Assembly: GCA_037893225.1 (NCBI GenBank) | Contig: JAZGUH010000625.1 | Span: 1-64,000 of the forward strand | Source: Hippasteria phrygiana | Lineage: Eukaryota; Echinodermata; Asteroidea; Valvatida; Goniasteridae | Direction: 5' to 3' | DNA: 64,000 bases | Shown: positions 32,396 to 44,641 of the stretch, piece by piece | How the letters are laid out: each line of letters starts with the position of its first letter | Position numbering within the stretch: position 1 is the stretch's first letter | Position numbers and translations under genes: made by a program | The notes under the pieces: model-generated | Told to the model about the DNA's origin: nothing | Databases searched by the model: none | What the model saw: only the letters and a program-made list of their open reading frames with translations

Positions 32396-34508
32396 GTAAG
32401 ATATCAGATCATCGTCTGTTCAGTGAAATAAGTGTGGATGGTGTGACGTTATTTAGAAGATCAGGGTACGGCTTTGACTTTTTCTCACGTGGTGTACCAA
32501 GCATGTGACGTGGTCTGAAAAAAAAGCCTCTGTAAATTGAACCAGGAATAGTCATTTCCTGAACGCTACATGCATGGCTCTTACCGAAATTAAATCAAAT
32601 CAAAGCAAACTTCGTTCTATATTCTGTTGGGATTTGAATTTTTTTTACGTTTTTATTTGACAAATTATTTGAAGCAATGATGTTTTAAAAAAAATGCTGG
32701 CTGAATAACATCTCAATTTTCTCCTTTATTAGGCCTATGCATGAGGCGGTTACAGAAATTATTGTGGAATCATAATTTCTTGTTAATCATCTGTTCATTG
32801 GATGATGTACCAGTATTACCAGAACGGATTTCAGATCCAAAAATTCTCGATTTTGTAACTATTCTCAAAGTCAGGAATAAAAAAACTTTCTTTCGCTCAT
32901 TTATGGTTTTCTTAAAGATAGAGTGAGTTCATGTCAAACGGCGTCCAAATGATCCGTTCATATTTTAGTCCCGTGTTCCTTTGGCTCCAACCAGACCCAT
33001 TTTCCCATTATTTACCACCGACGGCCAAAGCGTTTACATACATCACGGTCCTGCAGACTAATCCCAGATTCCTCCCAAAGCTGTGAATCAAATCCAAAAA
33101 ATTAGACCTATAGCTTCATGAACAAGGAACAATTGATTGCTGTAAAGGTGTAGGCATATACTATGCACATTTGTGACCACAGCTATACCCCCTGGGTTTT
33201 CCTTTTTTGTTCGATTTAGCCAGACAAGCACTCATGAAAAAAAAGATAAAAACAAACAAAAACTATGAGGCCTGTCACACATTCACTTGGCACGACTACG
33301 CTTATGAATTTGATAAGACACTCTGTCACTGTAAATTACTGTCTAACCAGAAAGCATTTCAACTGCGATGGGGGTGGCTAAATAAGATTATTTCTATAGT
33401 ATAGAGGATGGTATAGCCTATCATGAAGTGCATTACGTATCCGGTATCCAACTGTTTTCGGATTTTGGTCTGGAATAGGTTGTTTGAGCACAAAATGACC
33501 TAAATTTGCTCGTATAAAAAAATTGACACTCAAAAATTACACTCTAAATAATTGTTTTCAATAATTTCATGAGCGAAAGGGAACTAAAATAAGATATTTA
33601 AAGTACGTTTTAACACTTGCACAGAAACAGACTACTATTTACAGTGTATTTTTATCCACGGACAGTACACTACTTGCATGCGTCTTCTTTGTCCATTTCC
33701 TTGTCTAGATCAAACCCAAAAGAATATAACAAATGAAACTCATTAATTGTTTAAACTCTACAGTAAAGCTTTATTCATTTCAGATGAATAAGTGTTTCAG
33801 ACACGAGTAGTGCTGTTCCTTCGATTCACTGAAATGGTTCTCCAGTTCTATCAATTATACATAAGTGTAACGCGTGCGGCGTGCAGCATTGAGTCCATTG
33901 TTTGAGCCGATTGTAGCTTTTAATGTGCTGGATTTACTTTTTAAACAATGGTTGTAATTATATGCAAAGCGGAAATGTTCCTTGGTTGCGCTGAAACTAA
34001 ACAAGATTGGACTAACCCTGGGCATGTGCACGCTGTTGTCATGTGTACTGAATATAGCTGGTATCACCAACCGGAAACTCGGGGTCATTTTGCTGAGTAT
34101 TTGGTTGGTGGGCTATCAACCAAGTATCAATCACGAATTGATATTAATTAAAAATTGATATCACTTAAAAAACGAACTGGTTCCTTACCGATATCTATGA
34201 CAGTTTAGAACATTTTAAGTTGTTCTTTCAAAGAAATATTTTGCCTTCTACCCTAACTTAGGCCTACTCATTTTCAAATTGTGTCTACTCTAATTGCACT
34301 AGATAAAATTAGTTTTCTTAAAACTCCACACTCGTGTATTTTAAAGAAAAAGGACGCCGCGTGTTTGACTTAATGGCAAAAAATCCACTCATTAAATGGC
34401 ACGTAACGCTTAGGCCTACCCACATTTCCCAAATCTCCAAAAACTCGAAGCCAAAAATATTAATGTTTAATATCAGGCTTTCAAAAATTGCTTACTCTAT
34501 AATCGTAG
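32396..34508. other. Unassigned intergenic sequence
   Basis: AT-rich with only short open frames; none recognised. No repeat family member identified. Confidence 0.45.
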
Positions 34509-34532
34509 CCCCCCCCCCCCCCCCCCCCCCCC
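34509..34532. repeat. Run of 24 C
   Basis: Uninterrupted homopolymer. Confidence 0.95.
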
Positions 34533-34903
34533 ACCTTTCACGTTCATAGGTCAAACGGTTCTATCAGAAAAGAAATCTCTGTTCTAATTTAATTTTCTAT
34601 CAGACACAAAGTTTTTTAATCAAGTGTATGAGAATTTCTTTAAAATGATTCATTCTCGGTTATTAATTCTTAATTACAATCTTTCATTGAAACATAATAC
34701 GCAAGAGCAACAGTCAAAAACGTTGAGCAGTCTAATTAAACACTGATATTGCCGATTCCACCGCGTATTTTGGTTTGTGCCCGTGGGACAGGAAAGGCGG
34801 TTGGTCAGGCGGATTTCCGCTCAAAGGCACAGCCATTTTGCACGTGCCAGATATGAGGTCGTTGCCTAATAGCTACTCGCAGGCCATACTCGAGCCGTGA
34901 TCA

Positions 34904-35121
34904 GGGGTCCATTTCTTGAGCTGCTAAGCACAACAAATTACTTTGCATGAAAAGTCTTCTTCGACAAAAAACAGGATTAGACCAAGCAAACTTTCGTATG
35001 GTGTGTATTGCTCAATGTGGCTGGTATTCAGCTGTTGTTTGCTTAGCATGAACATCACGTGGAGTGAATGGTAATCTGTTTACTTTTTTGCTGTAGTTTG
35101 CAGCTCCGTGAAATTGACCCT
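34904..35121. mobile_element. Foldback element with GAGCTGCTAAGCAC / GCAGCTCCGTGAAATTG ends
   Basis: The left part TTGAGCTGCTAAGCACAACA leads into AAAAACAGGATTAGACC; the right part ends CAGCTCCGTGAAATTGACC. A fuller palindromic copy at 60682-60901 defines the arms. The right arm is degenerate here. Confidence 0.6.
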
Positions 35122-35356
35122 GGAATGACCTCTTCTATTTCATGTAAATCGTGATTGATTTCCAAAACTGAAACAATGAGATCACGGTCAGCTGGGGTGA
35201 ATTTTAATTTAGATTGACTGGTGGTGCCAAAGAGATTACCTCTAATCCCCTAGGGTGCATGCAAAATCATATTAAAATTGGAGGATTTGGGACTATTAGG
35301 GTTAACCTTCGCGCGGGGCAATGGGGACATGGTCTAAAAGGGTCACACGAGTATTT
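35122..35356. other. Unassigned short interval
   Basis: Nothing recognised. Confidence 0.4.
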
Positions 35357-35591
35357 GGGACCAACTTCATGGAGCTGATCAACACAACAAATTACTTAGC
35401 ACAAAAACACAAGTTAGGCCTACCAGTCAAAACTTCATGCGATTGTCATTTCATGCTAAAAAAAAAAGCAAACAGCGGAATATCAATCACAAGCAATAAA
35501 AATCACATCATGAAAATTTGATAGTTCATCCTGAATTTACCAAGGAAAACTTTTCCTGTGCGTGCCTGTAGTAGCTCCCTGAACAGGCCCC
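35357..35591. mobile_element. Degenerate copy of the AGCTGCTAAGCAC foldback family
   Basis: AACTTCATGGAGCTGATCAA then CACAACAAATTACTTAGCAC matches the left arm of the family, and GTAGCTCCCTGAACAGGCCC fits a worn right tip. Confidence 0.5.
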
Positions 35592-36399
35592 TGTTTATGT
35601 ATGGATATTTGTGCGCCAAATTGTAAAGTGTTGATTAAACGAACCATGTGACCAAAATCCAGTTCAACTCATTTTCGCACATTTACGATGCCGTGCAACA
35701 ATACGAGCATGAATGTTTGCTTACGGCAGAAAACTCAACTTGGTGGTTTTTAATTCTTTTGAAATCTTTCCAGTTTACTCATGCAAGAGGGCGCTATTTT
35801 CCTTAGGTAATACAAAGATCGCACTATTAATGATTGTAGTAATACAAACAAAAATCTTCGTAAATAACTTACAGTCGTCGCTAAAGGGAGGTGTGGGGTG
35901 TGTGACACCCCCATCAGTTGACTTTGTCGGCAAATTCGTGTCGCTGTCGGCAAAATCGTGTGTTGGCGGTGTATGATCGTACGTCAGTATTACAGATTTT
36001 TCACAAATTTAATGGCGCCCTCAACGTCATAACACGCCTGCGTCCCCCCTCCCCGGGGGCTTTTAAAATTCTTTTTCGGACAGCAAATATTTTACGGGTC
36101 AACTTTTTTTCTCTTGTCCCGTCGGCAAAATTGTGCTAACACCCCCATTCCAAAAATGGTCTATTGACGCCCCTGGACCCATCAACAATGTTTTGGAGAA
36201 TTGTCGGTTCGGAATGCTTTCCACACGAGGTATTTAACTTCAACTAAACAGAAACATTGAACTAGTTTTTGATTTGTTTTACTCAGAGCTATACAGACAC
36301 CACTGCTGTGCCTCTGATAACATCGTAAAGTCAAGTTGTGAATAATTATGGAAATTTGCATTAACATAAAACCAAAATTGTTCATTTATGGAAGCTTGT
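35592..36399. other. Unassigned sequence with GTCGGCAAAATCGTG motifs
   Basis: GTCGGCAAATTCGTG (35928), GTCGGCAAAATCGTG (35947) and GTCGGCAAAATTGTG (36122), together with ACACCCCCATC- and AACACCCCCATT-type strings, suggest one decayed repeat at about 35880-36180. No coding support. Confidence 0.4.
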
Positions 36400-36600
36400 T
36401 TAAGCAAGTTCGCCCCGAACATGGCTAAAAGCCACTCGATGTACGGAGCTTCAAAAAGAAAAAGAACAAGAATCAAAGATACAAGAGGTAGGAAATAATA
36501 TTCCTCTTGAAGCAGGAAAGATTGTAAGATGAAGGGAAACATGCACCAGGCAAAGAATTCCATACAGATATACACATGTATATATAACAAGTGCTATACA
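36400..36600 (-). mobile_element. 3' end of the same non-LTR retrotransposon family
   Basis: The minus-strand frame reads SVWNSLPGACFPSSYNLSCF followed by a short basic tail and a stop at 36473; the tail region has GAGTGGCTTTTAGCC on the same strand. It is cut on the upstream side by an ACATGTATAT stretch. Dead fragment. Confidence 0.7.
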
Positions 36601-37460
36601 AAGGCGCTAGAAATTTATACTTACATGCAGGCTCTAAATAACGCTGTCCGATCATCACTATTCATGTCATAAAAGTCTTTATTGTGAGCTGCCTTCATTT
36701 ACCACTTCGATTAAAAAGATGCATTGAACAGGCACATTTTGAAAGAACAAGACAAAATCCATCCAGACAATACAATGCCCCCTTGGTACCATTATTGAAA
36801 ACGTTTGAAAATGTACACTCCAGGAAGTAAAATCTTTAAAAGATCGTCCTTGTGCTTTCATTTTTGTCAACATTTTTTTCATTCTTCTTGGACAAAGGAG
36901 TTTTAAATAAAATCGAAAGTGCGAGAACAAATCCCCCAATATTTCCCCCAAATTAAACAATTCTCTTCAGGGGATGAAATATGATATTCCCGGAAAAACG
37001 TATTATTTGGCCCTTGGCGTGAAGCATTTGGATTTGGTTACAAGACTGTGCGGAGCAAAAAAAGGACCGCGGGAGACTTTTGGCGGGGAATTCACGGAAC
37101 CTCGTTATTTATTCATTGGCATTAAAAAGAATAACCAAATGCATATTTTGTGCATGGAAAATGTAAACTACAGTATCAATCCATTGCTTGTGGAGTGAAA
37201 ATCGATCTAGACTAAAATATGTGAAAAATTACACTATTGCGGAACTAGAAACTTCTTGTCAACATGACAAGATTTTGTTTAAAGTATTCTTGGTTGCTTT
37301 TGCGCATCCAATGCACACAAAGATATGCCGAATTGTTGTCGGGTCGCAAATAATTCGATATTTGTAACGTAATTATTCGATAACTAAACTTGTTTTTTCG
37401 TTGGATGATTTATTAAAAAGTGAATAACGTTTGTATCGCTAGAAAAGTAGCAATTAAAAA
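36601..37460. other. Unassigned intergenic sequence
   Basis: Open frames 36679-36960 (-) and 36974-37198 (+) have no recognisable motif. Confidence 0.45.
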
Positions 37461-39400
37461 CTAGACTTCTATGTCTGTTACAAGAACAGAACATAGGGCT
37501 TTTCCGGTTTTTTTATTACATCACTTGGAATTTTGCATACGTTGTTCACATTTATATTGAAGTATATGTGACCAAACAAACGTTTAAAAAAAGAATTTTG
37601 ACATTTGCATGTTCCGTGGAAGAGATATGGCTTCAAAGTTGGAAAAATTAAACAAAGCTATAAAATTGTATGATCATGTCATCGTGACGTCACATCAATT
37701 TTCATCTGTAATGCGAGTTGGCCTACCAGCATACCAAGATTGGATGCAATATTAAGTACAGTTCTCTAGATATAGGACCTTAACATATGCACCTTTAAGA
37801 TGACGTCACGTGACCCCGATGACGTCATCATGACGTCATTGTTCTACATACATCTATGCTATGAGGTCTTCATATATGTTAACTAGATACCACATTTCAA
37901 CTTAATCAGACTTGTACTTCTGTAGATATATGGCTTCGAACACTGCCCCTTTAAGATGACGTCACGTGACATATAATGACGTCATCATAATGCCATGTTA
38001 CTTTTCATCTATAAACCTGCAGACTTATTTAGATATTACATTTCAATGTAATCGAACTTGTACTTTTGTAGATATACGACTTCCAAAACTGCACCTTTAA
38101 GATGACGTCACGTGACATGTGATGATGTCATCATCATGTTAATCTTCATTTATAAACCTACTGGGCTACCTAACCTAGATATTACTTTCAACTTAATAAA
38201 ACTTGTACTTTTGTAGATATATGACTTCCAAAACTGCACCTTTAAGATGACGTCACGTGACATGTGATGACGTCATCATGACGTACAAATTCGGCACACA
38301 TTCTGAGCAGTTGGTCTAAGTGTTTGCCAATTTTTAAAGTAGCCAAACTGGCCGGTAAGAAAGAAAACGTTTACAAATGCTATCGGCAATAGTCTAGCGA
38401 CTTGAAAAAAGACTAGAAATCAACCCTTTTTATAAACAGCATGCACATTTAAGCCATGGTTATCCGCCCTTCCCAGAATTCCTTTGTGTTATATTGAATT
38501 TGGTCTAAATTTTGAAATGGCTGTTATTTCTTACTTGAGTGAGCCACGATCATGAAATTTTGGAATTAGGTAGAGAAAAATTCAATGTATACATTTTTAT
38601 AATGGGACCGACCCTGACATGCGTTAAAAAAAAAAACATTTTTGATCACGTCATCTTGACGTCACACAATTGTTCCCTTTTAGGACATATCTTTGAGACA
38701 TACCATAGCCATAACAAAAAGAATTTAGAAAATATCTTGTTTTGTTCGCTAGATATATTGAAAAGAATGTTACGATTTCAAAAAATCAAATTATCTAGCG
38801 ACTTGAAAAAAGACTAGAAATCAACCCTTTTTATAAACAGCATGCACATTTAAGCCATGGTTATCCGCCCTTCCCAGAATTCCTTTGTGTTATATTGAAT
38901 TTGGTCTAAATTTTGAAATGGCTGTTATTTCTTACTTGAGTGAGCCACGATCATGAAATTTTGGAATTAGGTAGAGAAAAATTCAATGTATACATTTTTA
39001 TAATCGGACCGACCCTGACATGCGTAAAAAAAAAAAACAAGTTTTGATGACGTCATCTTGACGTCACACAATTTTTCCCTTTTAGGACATATCTTTGAGA
39101 CATACCAAAGCTATAACAAAAAGAATTTTGAAAAAATCTTGTTTCGTTCGCTAGATATATTGAAAAGAATGTAACGATTTTAAAAATTCAAAAATTCATA
39201 ATAAATCACGTGATGACGTCATCATGACGTCACTCTTCGGCATACAATTTCAGCTTAGGGTCTATGTTTGTGTTAAGTCTGATTAAGATCTGATGTTGTT
39301 TAGTGACCAAAGTGCCGCGCACAAAATTCGTGTACAAAGTCTATGGGATTTTGGTCAGAACTAAAAGAAGAAGAAGAAGAAGAAGAAGAAGAAAAAAAAA
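37461..39400 (+). repeat. Tandem array unit 1 (1940 bp)
   Basis: The unit runs from CTAGACTTCTATGTCTGTTA to a (GAA)n and A tract. By eye it matches unit 2 without a difference. It contains 14 TGACGTCA palindromes (37685 to 39225), a set of four monomers of about 150 bp (37780-38290) and a direct repeat of about 400 bp (from 38393 and 38794). The 92-codon open frame at 38539-38817 is part of the 400-bp repeat and shows no motif. Confidence 0.95.
37780..38290 (+). repeat. Four monomers of about 150 bp carrying GATGACGTCACGTGAC
   Basis: CCTTTAAGATGACGTCACGT recurs, with minor changes in the preceding bases, near 37792, 37948, 38094 and 38239, a spacing of 145 to 156 bases, with shared intervening text such as CTTGTACTTTTGTAGATATA. 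Each combines a full CRE (TGACGTCA) with an overlapping CACGTG E-box. The same set recurs in unit 2 at plus 1940. Confidence 0.85.
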
Positions 39401-41340
39401 CTAGACTTCTATGTCTGTTACAAGAACAGAACATAGGGCTTTTCCGGTTTTTTTATTACATCACTTGGAATTTTGCATACGTTGTTCACATTTATATTGA
39501 AGTATATGTGACCAAACAAACGTTTAAAAAAAGAATTTTGACATTTGCATGTTCCGTGGAAGAGATATGGCTTCAAAGTTGGAAAAATTAAACAAAGCTA
39601 TAAAATTGTATGATCATGTCATCGTGACGTCACATCAATTTTCATCTGTAATGCGAGTTGGCCTACCAGCATACCAAGATTGGATGCAATATTAAGTACA
39701 GTTCTCTAGATATAGGACCTTAACATATGCACCTTTAAGATGACGTCACGTGACCCCGATGACGTCATCATGACGTCATTGTTCTACATACATCTATGCT
39801 ATGAGGTCTTCATATATGTTAACTAGATACCACATTTCAACTTAATCAGACTTGTACTTCTGTAGATATATGGCTTCGAACACTGCCCCTTTAAGATGAC
39901 GTCACGTGACATATAATGACGTCATCATAATGCCATGTTACTTTTCATCTATAAACCTGCAGACTTATTTAGATATTACATTTCAATGTAATCGAACTTG
40001 TACTTTTGTAGATATACGACTTCCAAAACTGCACCTTTAAGATGACGTCACGTGACATGTGATGATGTCATCATCATGTTAATCTTCATTTATAAACCTA
40101 CTGGGCTACCTAACCTAGATATTACTTTCAACTTAATAAAACTTGTACTTTTGTAGATATATGACTTCCAAAACTGCACCTTTAAGATGACGTCACGTGA
40201 CATGTGATGACGTCATCATGACGTACAAATTCGGCACACATTCTGAGCAGTTGGTCTAAGTGTTTGCCAATTTTTAAAGTAGCCAAACTGGCCGGTAAGA
40301 AAGAAAACGTTTACAAATGCTATCGGCAATAGTCTAGCGACTTGAAAAAAGACTAGAAATCAACCCTTTTTATAAACAGCATGCACATTTAAGCCATGGT
40401 TATCCGCCCTTCCCAGAATTCCTTTGTGTTATATTGAATTTGGTCTAAATTTTGAAATGGCTGTTATTTCTTACTTGAGTGAGCCACGATCATGAAATTT
40501 TGGAATTAGGTAGAGAAAAATTCAATGTATACATTTTTATAATGGGACCGACCCTGACATGCGTTAAAAAAAAAAACATTTTTGATCACGTCATCTTGAC
40601 GTCACACAATTGTTCCCTTTTAGGACATATCTTTGAGACATACCATAGCCATAACAAAAAGAATTTAGAAAATATCTTGTTTTGTTCGCTAGATATATTG
40701 AAAAGAATGTTACGATTTCAAAAAATCAAATTATCTAGCGACTTGAAAAAAGACTAGAAATCAACCCTTTTTATAAACAGCATGCACATTTAAGCCATGG
40801 TTATCCGCCCTTCCCAGAATTCCTTTGTGTTATATTGAATTTGGTCTAAATTTTGAAATGGCTGTTATTTCTTACTTGAGTGAGCCACGATCATGAAATT
40901 TTGGAATTAGGTAGAGAAAAATTCAATGTATACATTTTTATAATCGGACCGACCCTGACATGCGTAAAAAAAAAAAACAAGTTTTGATGACGTCATCTTG
41001 ACGTCACACAATTTTTCCCTTTTAGGACATATCTTTGAGACATACCAAAGCTATAACAAAAAGAATTTTGAAAAAATCTTGTTTCGTTCGCTAGATATAT
41101 TGAAAAGAATGTAACGATTTTAAAAATTCAAAAATTCATAATAAATCACGTGATGACGTCATCATGACGTCACTCTTCGGCATACAATTTCAGCTTAGGG
41201 TCTATGTTTGTGTTAAGTCTGATTAAGATCTGATGTTGTTTAGTGACCAAAGTGCCGCGCACAAAATTCGTGTACAAAGTCTATGGGATTTTGGTCAGAA
41301 CTAAAAGAAGAAGAAGAAGAAGAAGAAGAAGAAAAAAAAA
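39401..41340 (+). repeat. Tandem array unit 2 (1940 bp)
   Basis: Every line compared between 37461-39400 and 39401-41340 agrees at offset 1940, including A-run lengths inside the unit. Such identity means a very recent duplication, gene conversion or an assembly artefact. Confidence 0.95.
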
Positions 41341-43660
41341 AAACTAGACTTCTATGTCTGTTGCAAGAACAGAACATAGGGCTTTTCCGCATTTTTTATT
41401 ACATCACTTAGAATGTTGCATAGGCTACGTTGTTCACATTTATATTTAAGTATATGTGACCAAACAAACGTTTTCAAAAAGGAATTTCGACATTTGCATG
41501 TTCCGTGGAAGAGATATGGCTTAAAAGTTGGAAAATTTAAACAAAGCTATAAAATCATCGTGACGTCACATCAATTTTCATCTGTAATGCTAGTTGGCCT
41601 ACTAGCATACTAGGAATGGATGCAATCTTAAGTACAGTTCTCTAGATATAGGAGCTTAAAATATGCACCTTTAAGATGATGTCATGTGACCCATGATGAC
41701 GTCATCACGACGGCACTTGTCAAAGCAAATATTTGCAACGTGGTCTTGGCCTGTCAAGATTGAAGTCAATCTGATCAACGACAGTATAAAATTTAAATAG
41801 CACAATGAAATTTGAAACATTTACAAATTCTGAGGTTGTTTAGTGACCAAAGTGTCCCGTACAAAATTCGTGTACAAAGTCTATGGGATTTGGGATAAAA
41901 CTAAAAATTCATAGAAAATCAGCCGATGACGTCATCATGACGTCACTTTGGATTGTACATGCTAGTGGCATTATCTACCTACCCAGTAATTTTTATGACG
42001 ATCGGACATACCCTTATATGTGTTTCAAAAAAGCCAATTTTTGATGACGTCATGATGACGTCACACATTTTTCCCATTCATGTGAAAGAATATAGGAGCT
42101 AACAAAGCTATTCCAAAAAGAATTTTTGATTTAGCATGTTCTGTTGATAAGATATGGCTTTAAGAAACTTTAAGGTTCAAAAACTTTAAAATTACTATAA
42201 AATCGTATGATGACGTCATCATGACGTCACGTCAATTTTCATCTATAACACGTGGTGGTCCACCAACATACCAGGTTTAAAGGCAATCGGACCTACGGCT
42301 CTCTAGATATGGGCCCTTGAAAAATCATCTTTAAGATGACGTCACGTGACATGTGATGACGTCATCATGACGTAAAAGTTCGCCACACATTGTGAGCAGT
42401 TGGGGTAAGTGTCTGCCAAGTTTAAAAGTACCCAAAGTGGCCGGTAAGAAAGAAAACGTTTACAATGCTATGGGCAATGTTCTAGCGACTTGAAAAACAT
42501 TTTGTTTTATTACGTCATCATGACGTCACACAATTTTCGCTTTTTAGGGCATATCTTTGAGACATACCAAAGCTATAACAAAAAGATTTTTGAAAATATC
42601 TTGTTTTGTTCGCTAGATATATTGAAAAGAATGTTGCGATTTAAAAAATTAAAAAATTCACCGACTTGAAAAAAGACTACAAATCAATTCTTTTTATAAA
42701 CAGCATGCACATTTAAGCCATGGTTATCTGCCCTTCCCAGAATTCCTTTGTGTTATATTGAATTTGGTCTAAATTTTGAAATGGCTGTTATTTCTTACTT
42801 GGGTGAGCCACGATCATGAAATTTTGGAATTACGTACAGAAAAATTCAATGTATACATTTTTGTAATCGGATTGACCCTTACATGCGTTAAAAAAAAAAG
42901 ATTTGTTGATGACGTCATCATGACGTCACACAATGTTCGCCTTTTAGGGCATATCTTTGAGACATACCAAAGCTATAACAAAAATAATTTTGAAAATATC
43001 TTGTTTTGTTCGCTAGATATATTGTAAAGAATGTTACGATTTTAAAACTTCAAAAATTCAGCGACTTGAAAAAAGACTAGAAATAAACCCCTTTTATAAA
43101 CAGCAAGCACATTTAAGCCATGGTTATCTGCCCTTCCCAGAATTCCTTTGTGTTATATTGAATTTGGTCAAAATTTTGAAATGACTGTTATTTCTGACTT
43201 GAGTGAGCCACGATCATGAAATTTTGGAATTAGGTAGAGAAAAATTCAATGTATACATTTTTGTAATCGGATTGACCCTGACATGCGTTAAAAAAAACCA
43301 ACATTTTTGATGATGTCATCTTGACGTCACACAATTTTTCCCTTTTAGGATATATCTCTGAGACATACCAAAGCTATAACAAAAAGAATTTTGAAAAAAT
43401 CTTGTTTCGTTCGCTAGATATATTGAAAAGAATGTAACGATTTTGAAAATTCAAAAATTCATAAAAAATCACGTGATGACGTCATCATGACGTCACTCTT
43501 CGGCATACAATTTCAGCTTAGGGTCTATGTTTGTGTTAAGTCTGATTAAGATCTGATGTTGTTTAGTGACCAAAGTGCCGCGCACAAAATTCGTGTACAA
43601 AGTCTATGGGATTTTGGTCAGAACTAAAAGAAGAAGAAGAAGAAGAAGAAGAAAAAAAAA
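41341..43660 (+). repeat. Tandem array unit 3, diverged and rearranged
   Basis: It restarts with CTAGACTTCTATGTCTGTTG at 41344 and ends with the same CTATGGGATTTTGGTCAGAA and (GAA)n tract, but has many substitutions and a different middle. GTACAAAGTCTATGGGATTT appears internally near 41874 as well as at the end. The 400-bp sub-repeat begins near 42662 and 43062. TGACGTCA palindromes remain frequent. Confidence 0.85.
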
Positions 43661-43810
43661 AAAAATCAGAACAAAAACAAAGCCTTTTCCGAAGGATTTC
43701 GGAAAAGCCAAAAATCAGAACAAAAACAAAGCCTTTTCCGAAGGATTTCGGAAAAGCCAAAAAAATCAGAACAAAAACAAAGCCTTTTCCGAAGGATTTC
43801 GGAAAAGCCA
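43661..43810 (+). repeat. Three tandem copies of a 49-51 bp hairpin unit
   Basis: Copies start at 43666, 43715 and 43766. Each includes CTTTTCCGAAGGATTTCGG followed by AAAAG, a hairpin with CTTTTCCGAA and TTCGGAAAAG arms around GGAT. Copies differ only in the length of the A spacer. Confidence 0.9.
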
Positions 43811-44421
43811 ACAATTCTTTTTCAGTGTGAAACTCGAAAAGAGCATGAACAATAGGCCTCTAGGCCTATACCGCTAATGGTTACTTTGGCTGAATAATGG
43901 TTTGAGCCAACCTCTTAAACACTAGTTTTAAAGAAATTTTACCACAAGTGATCTTACCAAATTTAAAATGTCAGTTGAACGATGGATAAATAGTCAGAGT
44001 CACTGTGATATTCATTAGTTACCCAGTAGTTTGCAATCGACGTAAAAGTAAACAAAAGTTCACATGACATCCGAGAATTTAGAAATTAAACATCAACACC
44101 ACAGTTCCAGAGATTGAAAAGCAAAATACAAAATCTTATCAAAGATCACCAACATGCACAACTTATGTTCACTATAGCCTACAGAGTCAACCTCACTCAC
44201 TTGCTGACTTCTGGCAACGAAGAACACAGCGACCATTGCGTATCCTTCATGTCAGAACGCATGAATTGTTTGACGAAAAACGTTAAGCTGTATATGACCA
44301 ACATCATGGAATGATTCGAAACATCTGTTTGCTAGAACCCCTTCGCCACCCGCACGTGAAATCGAAGCACTGTAAACGAGCCTTTCTCAGAGCCAGCTGA
44401 ATTCCCGCTGCAGTTGTCCCT
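43811..44421. other. Unassigned intergenic sequence
   Basis: Nothing recognised between the array and the C run upstream of the bHLH gene. Confidence 0.45.
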
Positions 44422-44448
44422 CCCCCCCCCCCCCCCCCCCCCCCCCCC
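44422..44448. repeat. Run of 27 C
   Basis: Uninterrupted homopolymer, about 850 bp before the bHLH start codon. Confidence 0.95.
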
Positions 44449-44479
44449 TCATTTCAAAGGCTGTTTAACAGTAACCGAA

Positions 44480-44641
44480 TTTCTGACTGCCACACGAGAA
44501 CGTGTTGGAACGTGCCTCGGCAACTGCTCCCGTGTCGGCCGTACAACGCGCGGCGCACACAGCGCGAGCACTCGGTACGGTCACGGGGAACGCGGCCCCG
44601 GGCAGGCCCCCAGAAACCGGTGTCTGGTATTCAGGGAATAG
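44480..44641 (+). promoter_or_regulatory. CpG-rich patch, possible promoter and 5' UTR exon of the bHLH gene
   Basis: CpG density rises sharply here compared with the flanks and falls away again before the coding exon. The patch ends at a donor-like AATAG/GTAAAC (GT at 44642-44643). Pairing with the acceptor at 45215 would give a 5' UTR intron of 574 bp. No TATA box was found. The open frames over it are not in frame with the gene, because a stop precedes its ATG. Confidence 0.35.

Noticed and set aside
38539..38817. 92-codon frame repeated at 40479-40757
   Set aside because: Identical because of the tandem duplication; it lies in the 400-bp sub-repeat, and the diverged copies at 42776-43027 carry disruptive changes relative to it, with no sign of protein constraint.
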